Below are positions 20,860 through 31,861 of a stretch of 64,000 nt of DNA, one piece after another. Source of the stretch: Podochytrium sp. JEL0797 (taxonomy: Eukaryota; Chytridiomycota; Chytridiomycetes; Chytridiales; Chytriomycetaceae). The stretch spans positions 1 through 64,000 of the forward strand of contig JADGJG010000016.1 in assembly GCA_027596195.1 (NCBI GenBank), in the 5' to 3' direction. Each line of letters opens with the position of its first letter. Position 1 is the stretch's first letter. The position numbers and the translations under genes are program-made. The notes under the pieces were generated by a model, which saw only the letters and a list, made by a program, of their open reading frames with translations, had not been told where the DNA came from and did no database searches.

Positions 20860-21490
20860 CACGCAAGTAGCCGCTGACCCCACAACTTCGTCTCCAATAC
20901 CATGCCACTGCCGCAAATCGCTTCACATGTTCGTACTCAACATCTGATCGAAGCAACATGACAGCTCATTAACGGACACATCCGGCCGAGAAACCATTCA
21001 AATGCGACCAATGCGAGTATGCGGGCACGCAATCAGCCACTCTCAAAACCCACATGCTTATTCACGGCGAGGAGAAACTATTCAGATACTCTGAGTGTGA
21101 TTTTTCTTGCGGGGCCTCAAGCCATCTCAGAGTCCACGTGCGGAAACACACGGGCGAAAAGCCGTTCAAATGCTCCGCGTGTGAATTTTCTTGCACGGTA
21201 TCAAGTAACCTCCAAGTACATATACGCACGCACTCTGGCGAGAAGCCGTTCAAATGCTCCAAGTGTGAATCAAGAAACCCACCCACCTCCAAAGGCATAT
21301 GCGGAAACACACGGGAGAGAGACCATTCAAATGCTCGGAGTGTGAATATACATCCAATCGATTGGATACTCTCAGACGACACGTGCTTATGCACACAAGC
21401 GAAAAGCCCTACTGCTGCAAGTGTTGCGACTATCGAAGCGCATATTCGTGTCATTTGAAGAAGCACTGGTGAATGTGCAAAATGAAATGA
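20860..21490 (+). pseudogene. C2H2 zinc-finger pseudogene (ZnF-K)
   Basis: The leader still shows remnants of the KIEPADPATSSP motif (AGCCGCTGACCCCACAACTTCGTCTCC). Finger 1 has lost its Cys spacing and has a TAA within AH-stop-RTH near 20975. Finger 3 has Tyr in place of the first Cys (FRYSEC). A deletion after KCSKCE joins the remains of one finger out of frame. The last finger ([28 protein letters not shown]) has a TGA before the family tail. Two normal fingers remain between the lesions. Confidence 0.85.
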
Positions 21491-21974
21491 TTTGACTGGT
21501 AAAAAATAAAGAGAAGCGCATTAGTCCAGTTCCGCATTGTCTGTTGAGCATGGCGGGGTGTTGGAGAGATTTTTGGCTCAGTGGTTGCGGTCTTTCATTT
21601 CCCAAAATCGTATGTGACCGCGCCCGCAACCTCCATCCCAGCACACACGCCATCGCCATCGCCTACAGAGACCATCAGAGTTGCATTCTGGACGAAGATC
21701 ATGACATTGGACTCATTGGAGGGAGTGTTGGATGGCCCGATGGGGTGGGGATGGATGTAGTTAGGGGAACGAGATGGCATCCCATTCGGAACCCACCCGC
21801 AACCAACTTGGAATCTCTGGCGAACGAATACGGATGTATTACGGGACTGTGATTGCGAAACTGGCGGGTCGTAATGCCGTTTCGATGTGGGCGACTGGCT
21901 GAAACTCTCCAACTCACCCAAATCTCTCTGCGAATCTCCATCCCTCCGCTAACTGAACCTCTTCTTTAACAGAA
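21491..21974. other. intergenic / RPL16 promoter, 484 bp
   Basis: Upstream of the ribosomal protein gene. A 102-codon frame at 21544-21852 (+) and an antisense frame lack ATG support or any known motif. The region should include the RPL16 promoter; I see no clear element. Confidence 0.4.
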
Positions 21975-22770
21975 ATGACTTACCAGAAGGTGCATATTCG
22001 ATATTCCGATTCACTCGATCGTTCGAAATCAGACTCGATCATCCGTTTTTGATTCCGCATTCTCCCACCTTCGAAGTTTCGAATTCCGAGTCCTGACTTG
22101 CTGCGTTTCTTCAATTAGGAAATCGTTATTGACGGAAAGGGACACTTGATCGGTCGTCTGACGTCCATCGTTGCCAAGCACCTCCTTAACGGACAGAAGG
22201 TCACCGTTGTGCGTTGCGAGGACCTCAACGTTTCTGGATCTTTCTACAGAAACAAGCGTGAGTGATATTCCTCTTCGCCAATACTCTCCGATTTGGAATA
22301 CTGATCCCTCGTTTCTAGTCAAGTACTTGGCGTACCTCCGCAAGAGAATGGTTGTCAACCCCGCCCGCGGACCTTTCCACTTCCGCGCTCCTTCCCGCAT
22401 CTTCTACCGCACCATCCGCGGAATGATGCCCCACAAGACTGCCCGTGGAGCCGCCGCCCTCGAGCGCCTCAAGGTCTTTGAGGGTGTCCCCCCTCCTTAC
22501 GACAAAGTCAAGCGTGTCGTTGTCCCCGCCGCCCTCCGTGTTCTCCGCCTCAAGCCCGGTCGCAAGTACTGCACCGTCAAGCGCATCTCGTCTGAGATGG
22601 GATGGAAATACGAGGGAGTTGTTGAGAGATTGGAGGAGAAGAGAAAGGCCAAGAACGCTGTCTTCTTTGCTAGAAAGAAGGCCTTGAACAAGCTCCGTGC
22701 GCAGGCGGCTACCAAGGTGTCCAAGGATGTTGAGGCTGTCAACGCCAAGTTGGCTGGTTTCGGATACTAA
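21975..22770 (+). CDS. RPL16: 60S ribosomal protein uL13 (RPL16/L13a)
   Basis: Three exons, 21975-21989, 22119-22257 and 22319-22770, 201 aa, close to yeast Rpl16 (198-199 aa). The first exon is only five codons (MTYQK) with a 129-nt intron, as is common in fungal ribosomal protein genes. The family signature is evident: [86 protein letters not shown]. It is a structural protein of the large ribosomal subunit. Codon use is strongly biased to C-ending codons in exon 3, as expected for a highly expressed gene. Confidence 0.97.
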
Positions 22771-22950
22771 ATTGGATTTCTTTATGCAATTTGATGTTGG
22801 GTTGGCGGTGTGGGACAACTGGCTAAGTTTGAGGTCATTTTGAATACATTGTCTCCTGTCTGTTAATTTTATATGAAATTCGACTATCGCGTTCTGCACT
22901 GACTTCGGCGTTTTAAGAGATTTTGAGTTTGCTGGTGTGTTGCTGGTGTG

Positions 22951-23103
22951 TTGCTCAACTTGTTGGGGGTCGCGGATTCTTCGTCGCTGCTCAATAAGGC
23001 GTTGTAGAAACACCGTCCATTCACGCTTTCTTCTCAATTGCAATGACACAGAAAATCGACACAGCTTAGTTTCCGCTTTGCAACTTTTCAGAGAAGAGCA
23101 GAA
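22951..23103 (+). pseudogene. second fragment of the aminotransferase gene 3' end
   Basis: Sense-strand similarity to the aminotransferase: CTTGTTGGGGGTC.CGGATTC.TCGTCG followed by CAATAAGGCG (gene region near 7690-7740). After a gap come TTTCTTCTCAATTGC, AAAATCGACACAGCTT and TCAGAGAAGAGCAG (the last codons of the gene). Stops interrupt it, and the central part, including the last intron, is missing. It ends just before the 3' side of ZnF-L. Confidence 0.7.
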
Positions 23104-23142
23104 TAAAGTATTAAAAGTTTATTTTAACGAAAAAAGATTTTG

Positions 23143-23771
23143 TCATTTCTCTTTGCACACTTTCTCATGCCTCTCCAAATTAGACGTACTGATGGCTCGA
23201 TATTCGCAGTACTTGCAGCCAAAGGCCTTCTTGCCCGTGTGAGTACGCATGTGCACCCTCAGACTCCCCGATTCCCTGCAAGCATATGCGCACTCAGAGC
23301 ATTTGAACGGCATCTCTCCCGTGTGTGTTCGCATGTGGGTTTTGACGGCACTCGATTGCGCGGATGCATACTCACACTCCGAGCATTTGAACGGTTTCTC
23401 GCCGGTATGCGTGCGGTGGTGCTTTTGGAGGTTGTTCAATTGTGTGCAAGAATATTCGCATTCAGAGCATTTGAATGGCTTTTCACCACTTTGAATGCGC
23501 TTGTGGGGTTTGAGTTTGGACGACTGCGTGCTCGCATACTCACATTGGTCACATTGGAATCGCCTCACGACCGAGTGGGTTCGTTGATGCCTTGTCAAGT
23601 CAGTCCGGCGAGGTGGAGAGTAGGAGCAGGTGAAGCATGTGAAGCGAACTGCGGTAGTGGTAGGAGCCTCGAAGTGAAGAGAAGAAGCTGCGGGGTCGGT
23701 GGGTTGGAAGCTGAATCAAGTGTTCAGAGGCATGGAGGGGCACCCGACGCGTTGCGGAGGGAGGCATCCAT
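23143..23771 (-). pseudogene. C2H2 zinc-finger gene with broken 5' end (ZnF-L)
   Basis: From about 23680 down to 23143 an open frame holds PTDPAASSLHFEAPTTTAVRF, the first finger CFTCSYSPPRRTDLTRHQRTH, four more fingers and the terminal C2HC finger (CKYCEYRAISTSNLERHEKVC). In the second finger the last His is Gln (HKRIQ). No ATG precedes the first finger in this frame: the leader ATG at 23771 (MDASLRNASG) is in another frame, and a TGA lies between. No intron with suitable phase was found. Either a one- or two-base frameshift has killed the gene, or an unusual first exon was missed. Confidence 0.6.
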
Positions 23772-24183
23772 GTTAGACACCGAAAGAGGCGGTATTGCAG
23801 TGATCGACGAGACGGAAGATTGCAGCCGAGAGAGGTTAAGTTGCAAGGAACTTTTCTTCCAAACTCCGACGGGAAGCAACCCAATTTCCCGCCAGGGTCC
23901 CGCCCAGGGGTTGTGCCTCGCTCCTGTCACCGAGTACATATAACCAGGAATCATAATTCAATCATATTGTTGTTCGCTTTGTTAACTTGCGAAAGCCCTC
24001 AAGGATAACCCAGTTTCGACTCGTACTTTCGGACTTCCTGGTCACGAAAATTGCGGACACAAAAAAGTCAAGGAATACTGAATTCGGCACCAAAACTAAG
24101 AAGAGATAGATCAAATTCGGTTTCCGGGACGAGACGGCGATGGTTGGCAGGGGAGGCGATTATTAAAAAAGGCAAGAGCATAG
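23772..24183. other. intergenic, 412 bp
   Basis: Flanked by the 5' end of ZnF-L and the 3' end of relic ZnF-M, both on the minus strand. The first part resembles ZnF leader sequence only vaguely. No gene recognised. Confidence 0.35.
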
Positions 24184-24626
24184 TCAGGCGACACTGGAAT
24201 GCATTCGTTTCGAGTGGCGCTTCAAACGCACGCGCTGTTTGGACCTGTAGACACTGGAACGGATTCTCCTGTGTGTTGCCTTTCGTGGACCCTCGAGACT
24301 CTCAATGGCTGCACTTCAACGGCTTCTACCACGCATGAGTTCTTTTTAGAGTGCGGATGCACAAGCTGGATAGAGGAATAATCGCAATGGCTGCATTTGA
24401 ATCGCTTCTCGCGAGTGTGAGTTCTTTCATGAGACTGCAGGTGCCCAAGCTGTGTGGCGGAGTATTCGCAATATCTGCAGCTGTATGGTCTCTCGCCCGT
24501 ATGAATCCGGTTGTGGCAATTGTTTGAAGAATACGCGCAGTGGTCACACTTGAAGCGACGTACCATCGGGTAGGTTTTCTCGTTGTCTTGAACGAACTGC
24601 CGACTCATGTTGGGGTCAATTCGCAT
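24184..24626 (-). pseudogene. C2H2 zinc-finger pseudogene (ZnF-M)
   Basis: The ATG at 24626 opens a short leader and a first finger that lost about six residues (CDHCAYSSNNCHNRIH). Two fingers follow (CRYCEYSATQLGHLQSHERTH, CSHCDYSSIQ...). From there small deletions put the remaining fingers in mixed frames: traces of EKPLKCSHC and, at the end, YRSKQRVRLKRHSKRMH with a stop at 24184-24186. An open frame of 134 codons exists, but half of it is out-of-frame residue. Confidence 0.75.
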
Positions 24627-24677
24627 CTTGAGATGTAATCTTAGGAGGAAGAGAAATACTAGTGGTTATATCCACAT

Positions 24678-26239
24678 TCATTTATTTCCTTCAACGAGTT
24701 CGTCAATAATCTCGCGAATTTGCCTCCGTGATCCTCGAATGTGTTCAAGGGTTCCAAACTCGGAGGTGTTGAGAGGTCGTTGGTCCTGCCACACAGACAA
24801 ACAAACGCGCAATTAGGTAATGCGAAGGGGATAAATATTCGCTAGGTACTGGGATTTGTCCAAAAAAAAAACGCACCCGCACAGCTTGCACCACCTCTTC
24901 CCCCCTCGTAACCATCAACGCCATATGATGCAGTAAAAAGAGTCCGCAATCGCAGTAATTAAGCTGGTCCTGAACCTGCCAATTTCCACCCCGATTTCAA
25001 AACCGCGTTCCACTCGAAAACAACAAGCATTGATCCCGACTCACCTTGGCATACACCACCTCAACCCCCCACAAATCCACCTCCTTCCTCCCCAATTTCT
25101 CCCTCGCTTCATGCCCCAGATACTGTTTCACGCACTTGCCCACGTTCGGGTGCATCTTCAACAGCGAATCGAAAATCACGATCGTGCATTTCTCGTCGGT
25201 GGATTTGGTGGCGAGAATGGCGCCTGGGTTCCATACGCATGCGAGGTACCAGTGGTCGTGGTCGTGGATGGGGATGAGGAAGAAGCGGAGTGAGAAGAGG
25301 GGGATTTTGAGGGTCCAGCGGGAGACGGTGGAGTAGGTTTTTTGGATGGGGAGTTTTCTTTTGAATGGTGGACGAAATGAGGGGGTGAGATGACGTGGGG
25401 GTAAATCGAGAAGGGTGGGTACCGGTTTGAGGAATCGCGTGCATTCAGTTGGGAATAGAAGAATGTGTTGAATATGTGGAAGGCAGAATTTTGAGAAGAT
25501 GGAACATTGTGGGTGATGAATCTGGTGTCGTGGAGAATTGATGAGAAAGGAGAGATTGGCAATCAGAAACGCGGTGAAGATACCGGATGTAAAATTCGAT
25601 CAGGCTGTCATTCAAATATTCGCCTTCTTCGAGTCGTGCGAGATCCTGCTTGTAGAGTGTGACTGCATTTGGGCCCGTTGGAGGGTATGTGAGGATGCTG
25701 GGAAAGAGGGAAGACGTTGTCAGGACTCCAGGTGGGCGGGCATCAAAACCAACTGCGCTCAACCTTTCTTCCCGCGTGGATGAAGAAGCGCCATTCGTAT
25801 TCGCATCGGAATCATTGTCAGAATCAGAATCAGAATCAAGAATTACAACCACTTCATTGGAGCCATTGTCAGGAATCACGGGCTGTTTCGGAGAATCGGG
25901 CGACAAGATGGCTACAGCGCCAGTCACCATGCCCGTGGTTTGGTAGGTTCGGAATATAGAGATATATCGCAAGAATTCTGGCTTGCTGGTGGTGTTCGGG
26001 ACGATGTGTCGATCAGAAACCAGGCTGATGAAACCGCCGATAGCGACAGCCAACAGGCATCACACGAACCTCAGCACGGCACATACTTCCGACAACGCAG
26101 ACATCATCTCCTTATAGTCCTCGAGACAGTTCCGTATGTTGTGGTCAAGATCGAATCCAAAGACGAATGTTTCGTTGTTGGAGCAAACGAGAGCCAGAAT
26201 GCCGACAGTTGCATTGGATCGCATCTGAATGGAGGCCAT
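24678..26239 (-). CDS. Ulp/SENP-type SUMO protease
   Basis: Six-exon model, complement of 24678-24785, 24877-24975, 25045-25357, 25423-25521, 25584-25985 and 26070-26239, 396 aa, with all phases consistent. After an acidic Asp/Ser run the C48 peptidase domain begins (VTLYKQDLARLEEGEYLNDS). It has all catalytic elements: His in HDHDHWYL, Asp in VIFDSL, Gln in VQDQLN and Cys in CDCGLF. HIFNTFFYSQL and a Trp-containing strand (YSTVSRW) also match SENP/Ulp. The enzyme removes or processes SUMO in the nucleus. Exon 1 (MASIQMRSNATVG...) is the weakest part; the protein may start at the ATG at 25930. Its neighbours are zinc-finger genes with SUMO-consensus-like sites. Confidence 0.85.
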
Positions 26240-26574
26240 TGTGAGGATTCAGATCGTGATCAGCGGTATGAGGACCCTGGCGATACCTCTCCTCGCTCTG
26301 GCTCAAGCGGAACCGACCGGCGAGTTCCTCCGTTCTCCTCCATCTCGACACTCAGGTGACCGGCGGACAGATCCAAACAGAGACTGAATGAGTGGAAATC
26401 CATATGGGAGAGCATCTTGTGGCGTGTTTGGTGCAGGGCGAAGCCGAGAAGCAACTTGGGCATTTGTGGTTGAAAGACGAAAACCACGAGGCCAAATTCT
26501 TTCCCTCTCTTCTCTGCTAGAGAAGAAGGAAAGGGATGGAATTCTATTCTTTCTTTTTACCACATTATAAGTCA
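26240..26574. other. intergenic, 335 bp
   Basis: Upstream of the SUMO protease start. Minus-strand frames here lack motifs and ATG support. No repeat seen. Confidence 0.35.
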
Positions 26575-26672
26575 CTTCATTTTGCACGTTCGCTTGTGCC
26601 TCTCCAAATCAGACGCATTGGTGCTTCGATATTCGCAGTACTTGCAGCCATAGGGCTTCTCGCCTGTGTGAG
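26575..26672 (-). pseudogene. isolated terminal C2HC finger of a ZnF gene
   Basis: On the minus strand: THTGEKPYGCKYCEYRSTNA, then SDLERHKRTCKMK and a TGA, exactly the family tail. Upstream of the linker the similarity stops abruptly at about 26672 and unrelated sequence leading to the DGAT2 start begins. The 5' part of the ZnF gene was probably removed by the rearrangement that brought the acyltransferase here. Confidence 0.8.
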
Positions 26673-26749
26673 TGAGGCCAAATCCTTGGATTCCCAGCGG
26701 CAAGCGGCAAGCGAGAAGAGTTCGCAATTTTTTGTTGACTCATTCGCGC

Positions 26750-27885
26750 ATGGCGCCCACCAAGATCAAGCTCCCGCCCAAACCGCAATTTGTGCCGTTG
26801 GATGTTCCACTGCCCCGTAGGCGCGAAACTCTCAGCGTGCTTGTGTGGATGTGTCTGGTCCCTCTGTTCCTGTTGGTCTTTCTGGAACTCGTGTTGCACT
26901 CGGTGGTGGTAAGGTTACAACCGCTTTGAGAAGTCCCGTCTGATCACCACAACACCAGACCCGCACGATTGCTCTTGTTTATCTGGTCTATGTGTTGCAA
27001 GATCAGGGCCACGAGAGGGGGGGCCGCAGGAGCAACTGGGTCCGCAGTCTCACATTCTTCACGTGGTTCCGCAACTTCTTCCCCATCACGATGCGCAAGG
27101 AGGCCGACCTGGATCCATCCAAGAAATATATCTTTGGGTACCATCCGCATGGGTGAGTTGATTCGTTTTATGTTGCGAGGATTGATACTCAACTCCAAAC
27201 GCCGGAATACAGAGTCATCTCCCTCGGGGCCTTTGCTTGTTTCGGTACCGAATCCTGCGGAATCAGCACCCTCTTCCCAGGCCTCGATATCCGCCTCTTG
27301 ACTCTCGAATCCAACTTCAAAGTCCCCTTTTTCCGCGACCTCCTTCTCGCTCTCAACGTCTGCAGCGTGAGCAAGCAAAACATCAACTACATCCTGTCTC
27401 AACCGACTCCCGGATCCAGTGTAACGATCGTGATTGGCGGCGCCGCCGAGTCCCTAGAAGCGCGACCTGGTCACAACAAGTTGCATCTCCAATCGCGTCT
27501 GGGATTCATCAAAATCGGGCTCAAACATGGCGCCAGTCTTGTCCCGACATTTGCGTTTGGCGAGAACGATGTCTGGGAACAAGTTCCGAACCCGGAGGGG
27601 AGTTTGATCCGTCAATTTCAGAACGCGTTCAAGAGTGTCGCGTCCTTCAGCCCCGTGCTGTTCCATGGCCGTGGAATTTTCACATACAATTATGGAATGT
27701 TGCCGTACCGCAGGCCGATTGTGGTGGTCACCGGGAATCCGATTGATTTGCCCGTGATTGAGAAACCCACGGAGGAGGACTTGAAAATGTACCAGAAGTT
27801 GTACATTGCGGAGTTGCAGAGAGTGTACGACGCATACAAGGACGAACTGTTGCCGAATCGCGTGGAGGAGTTGGTGATTGCTTAA
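26750..27885 (+). CDS. DGAT2-family acyltransferase, copy 1
   Basis: Three exons, 26750-26908, 26959-27152 and 27213-27885, 341 aa. The N-terminal hydrophobic segment ([17 protein letters not shown]) is followed by a second one across intron 1. The catalytic HPHG lies in [10 protein letters not shown], with the second intron between the two bases of its Gly codon and the next. Other DGAT2 motifs are FFRDLLLAL, the block [35 protein letters not shown] and [14 protein letters not shown]. The enzyme should transfer an acyl chain from acyl-CoA to diacylglycerol (or monoacylglycerol or wax alcohol) at the ER and lipid droplet. Length and motif set are complete. It is the first of four copies within 21 kb. 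Confidence 0.92.
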
Positions 27886-28015
27886 TTGGGCTACGATGGA
27901 TTTTGATTCTACTTTTATTTTCTCGAACGGATTGCATCGCATTATATTTCTGCCTTCCCTGTTTGTTTCGAATCTGAAAATCCACCTTCTTTGCGATGCG
28001 CGTTCAAAATCGAAA

Positions 28016-30184
28016 ATGTCATTCAAATTTCATTCCAAAATGAATCTCCCACGCGTCGCCTCGATCGAAGAGTACCACCGTATGCATGCAGAGTCTATCC
28101 GTGACCCGAATGCGTTCTGGGCCAAAGCTGCAACAGAGACAGTCGATTGGATCCGCCCGTTCGATAAATCCACTGTCCTTCAAGGGTTCATTGCCTTGTT
28201 TTCGCAAATCCCACCATAAACTCACAAATGGCTTCGAAACAGAAACTTCAATGATGGCAATGTGTCCTGGTTTGCTTCAGGACTCTTGAACGCGTCCGTC
28301 AACTGCATCGATCGCCACGCGAGCAAATTTCCCGACCGCACGGCCATCATTTACGAAGCGGACGAGCCTGGAAATCATGAATCCATTTCTTACCTCGAAC
28401 TGCTTCATCAAGTGTGTCGGTTCGCGAACGTGTTGAAGAAGTTCGGTGTTCGGAAAGGTGAGGTAGCTTCATTCGCGGTTTGGATTGATTCGTTCCTGAG
28501 ACCCATCGCACAATAAACAGGAGACACCGTTACCATTTATCTTCCAACTATTCCTCAAGCTGCCTACGCCATGCTCGCGTGCGCTCGTATCGGGGCTATC
28601 CACAGCGTCGTGTTTGCTGGATTCTCTGCCCACGCGTTAGCCGCTCGGATTCGCGACGCCAAATCCAAAGTCGTTGTGACAGCCAACCAAGGGGTTCGCG
28701 GTGGCAGAGTTACAGAGTTGAAAGATATTGTCGATGGGGCGTTGGTGGAGTGTCCGTTCGTCGAGGTTTGCCAATATGCGATCGTCTGCAATCAGCAAAC
28801 TTTTGACTCGTTTCTGCCAGACAGTGATTGTCTATGCCAGAACCAACACCCCCTCCACTCCCTTCACTCCATCAAGAGACGTCTGGTGGCACGAAGAAGC
28901 ACGCCACCAACGCCCATACTGTCCTCCCGAAGCCATGCCCGGGAACGCCCCCCTCTACATCCTCTACACATCCGGCAGCACAGGCACACCCAAAGGCTGT
29001 ATCCTCCCAACCGCGGGTCTCCTCGTTTCCGCCGCGTTAACCTTCCACCACCTCTTTGACGCGAGAAACGGAGACGTGAATGGATGTTTTGCGGATATCG
29101 GATGGGGAACTGCTCATACTTATGCTGTGTATGCTCCCCTGTTGGCTGGGATCACTACCGTACTGTTTGAGTCTACGCCCATGTACCCGACTCCCTCGCG
29201 GTTCTGGGAGACGGTGGAACGACATGGGGTCACGCAGTTGTGGACTTGTCCGACTGCGTTGAGGATGTTGAGGAGTCGTGGGGATGACTGGGTGGAGGGG
29301 TTTAAGTTGGAAACGTTGCGCGTTGTTGGGTGTAATGGGGAACCGATCGATGCGGAAGTGTGGGAGTGGTGTGATAAGGTGGTGGGCAAGAAGAGGTGTT
29401 CGGTGGTTGATAATTATTGGCAGACGGAGACGGGGACAATTTTGGTGGCGCCTTTGCCGGGGGTTGTGGTGCCGAAACCGGGGTCTGCGACGGTGCCGTT
29501 TTTGGGAATTGAGTTGGGGGTTGTGGATGAAGTGACCGGGGTGGAAGTGGAAGGGGGTGGGGAGGCGGAAGGGGTGCTTGTGGTTAAGAGTCCGTGGCCG
29601 AGTATGTTTAGTGGGTTGCAGGGAGATCATGAGCGGTATTTGGACGCGTATTTTCGTAGGTTTCCTGGAAGGTATTTCACAGGAGATGGAGTCAAAAGGG
29701 ATGCGGATGGGTATTATTGGATCACTGGGAGAATTGACGGTATGATCTTTCGTCGATTTCCGATTCACGCGTTCACGCAGATTTGCTTATGAACTGAACA
29801 GACGTCATCAACGTCTCAGGCCACCGTCTCTCAACCTCCGAAATCGAATCCGCTCTCATGACACACCCTTCCATCGCCGAGTCCGCGGCCGTTGCCATCC
29901 CGGACGTCCTAACGGGTCAAGCAATTGCCTGTTTCTGCGTCCTCAAAGACTCAGCCGCGCCCATCGGCAAATGTGAAATCAAGAACCACATTCGCAGCAA
30001 GATTGGTCCCATTGCCACGCCCAAGACAGTGTATATTGTTCCGAGTTTGCCCAAAACGCGGTCTGCCAAGATTGTGCGACGCGTTTTGAGGGTGATTGCA
30101 GGCGGCGGGGGTGGTCAGGATATGGGTGATTTGAGCACGTTGGTGGACCCTTTTGTGGTGGACACGTTGATTGGTTTGGTTTAG
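28016..30184 (+). CDS. acetyl-CoA synthetase, AMP-forming
   Basis: Five exons, 28016-28185, 28243-28457, 28521-28765, 28821-29739 and 29802-30184, 643 aa, the usual ACS length. The family order is complete: [49 protein letters not shown], the P-loop [57 protein letters not shown] and the catalytic Lys in [13 protein letters not shown]. It makes acetyl-CoA from acetate, CoA and ATP via acetyl-AMP. No signal peptide or peroxisomal tail is seen, so a cytosolic/nuclear site is likely. It is flanked on both sides by DGAT2 genes in the same direction. Propionate as substrate cannot be excluded. Confidence 0.92.
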
Positions 30185-30366
30185 AGGGATTTTGGGTATA
30201 TCGTTTGCGTTGCCGGCTGTCCGCACAACAAATCTTTTGCTGTTTTTAAGAAGATGTAGTGATTTGAATACGTTTTTGGCTGCAGATCGTTAGCCCATGA
30301 GGCGGCTTGTAATGGGGTTGCACAAAAAGCCGCTAAGTCGCTTCATAAAATTTTCAACTCTCCAAA

Positions 30367-31506
30367 ATGACCAAAGTTGCCGGCATGGAATTCGCACCGT
30401 TGCATGTGCCTCTCGAGAGGAGACTGCAAACGACAGCTGTGGCCCTCTGGATTTCTATGGTGCCGATCTGTGTCTGCTTGTTCTTGGCGTTGCTGTGGTT
30501 CTCGAATGTGGTAAGCTTGTTTCTTCAACCATATGTAATAGACCCCCTACTTGAATCACTTACGCAACTGCCTTCAGACCCGTGCCATTGCTCTTGTATA
30601 TATTGTGTTCATGCTCCGCTGCGATGCTCATGAGAAGGGTGCCAAAAAGAGCACTTGGTTCCGCAGCCTTCCGTTCTGGACCTGGTTTCGCGATTTCTTC
30701 CCCATCAGCATTCGCAAGGAAGTTGAACTCGATGCGAAAAAGAGATATATCTTTGGATACCATCCGCATGGGTGCGTACTCTCTTTTTTGTCAATCTAAC
30801 CCTGTCGTTGCGATTACTAATGCCAAGCGGGGATAGGGTTCTTTCGCTTGGGGCTGTTTCATGTTTTGGATCTGAAGCTTGCGACATCACCAACGTGTTC
30901 CCGGGCCTCAACATTAGCCTCTTGACCCTCGAATGCCACTACAAAACTCCCTTCTTCCGCGACCTGATTCTCGCCATGGGCGTTTCGAGTTCAAGCAAAA
31001 AGAGCATCAACTACATCCTCTCGCAACCCGCTGGCTCGAGTCTCGCCATCGTTATCGGAGGCGCTACCGAGGCCCTCGACGCGTTCCCTGGGACCAACAA
31101 CCTCTTTCTCCAATCGCGACTCGGGTTCATCAAATTGGGGTTGCAGAATGGTGCGAGTCTCGTGCCCACGTTTGCGTTTGGCGAGAACGACGTGTGGGAT
31201 CAAGTGCCGAACCCGGAGGGAAGCTGGTTGCGTGCATTCCAGAAAGTCGTGAAACGGATTTCGACGATTAGTCCAGTCTTGTTCCATGGGCGTGGGATTT
31301 TCACGTATGATTACGGAGTGTTGCCGTACCGTAAACCGATTGTGGTTGTGACGGGGAAGCCGATTGATTTGCCAGTGATTACGGAGCCGACGGAAGTGGA
31401 ATTGAAAAAGTACCAGAAGTTGTACATTGACGAGTTGAAGAGGGTTTATGACGCGTACAAGGATGAGTTGTTGCCGGATCGCAAGACTGATCTTGTTATT
31501 TCTTAA
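30367..31506 (+). CDS. DGAT2-family acyltransferase, copy 2
   Basis: Three exons, 30367-30510, 30578-30771 and 30837-31506, 335 aa, with the same intron positions and phases as copy 1. HPHG ([10 protein letters not shown]), FFRDLILAMG, RLGFIKLGLQNGASLVP, FGENDVWDQVPNPEG and [12 protein letters not shown] are all present. The N-terminus is shorter (MTKVAGMEFAPLHVPLERR), with one hydrophobic hairpin split by intron 1. The leader lies only about 180 bases downstream of the acetyl-CoA synthetase stop. The reaction should be as for copy 1; copies 1 and 2 are clearly tandem paralogues now separated by the synthetase gene. Confidence 0.92.
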
Positions 31507-31861
31507 AATATAATTGCATGTTGCCTGCATAAGGACATCCCGCGAAATATTCAAAAAACACCACTCGACAACTGCAGAGGACTCCAACTTTCTCGGAAAT
31601 GCAGAGCCTCTATTGTTTTGGCGGGGCTCTCCCGCAAAAGAAAGATACTTCTGAAGCAAAGCAATCTGTCGCGAATGCGGGTTCCGCTTTTTCTTCTCCA
31701 CTCACACGAATTATCACACACAAAGCATTTCGAATTCAATCGATGCGATTATGTGTCTTCTGCAAAGCAAGTCCTCAAGCCGCATGAATACTCATCCCAT
31801 TTCTTTGTGTATTTAATTAAAAAATACCCTTTCACAAAAGCAGAGGAATCCAACATCCTGA
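31507..31861. other. spacer with a decayed zinc finger
   Basis: At 31690-31800 (+) the frame THTKHFEFNRCDYVSSAK, then QVLKPHEYSS, keeps the finger spacing with one Cys lost, a remnant of a single finger. The rest of this 355-bp spacer has nothing recognisable and holds the 3' ends of copy 2 and of the large ZnF gene. Confidence 0.45.

Noticed and set aside
21544..21921. Overlapping 100-codon frames on both strands upstream of RPL16
   Set aside because: No ATG on either strand with family motif; probably promoter DNA that happens to be open.
21990..22118. Possible intronic box C/D snoRNA in RPL16 intron 1
   Set aside because: The 129-nt intron lacks a good C box (RTGATGA) and D box (CTGA) pair near its ends.
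25940..26359. 139-codon plus-strand frame opposite the SUMO protease 5' end
   Set aside because: Starts at a non-ATG codon and has no motif; it is a shadow of the minus-strand exon.
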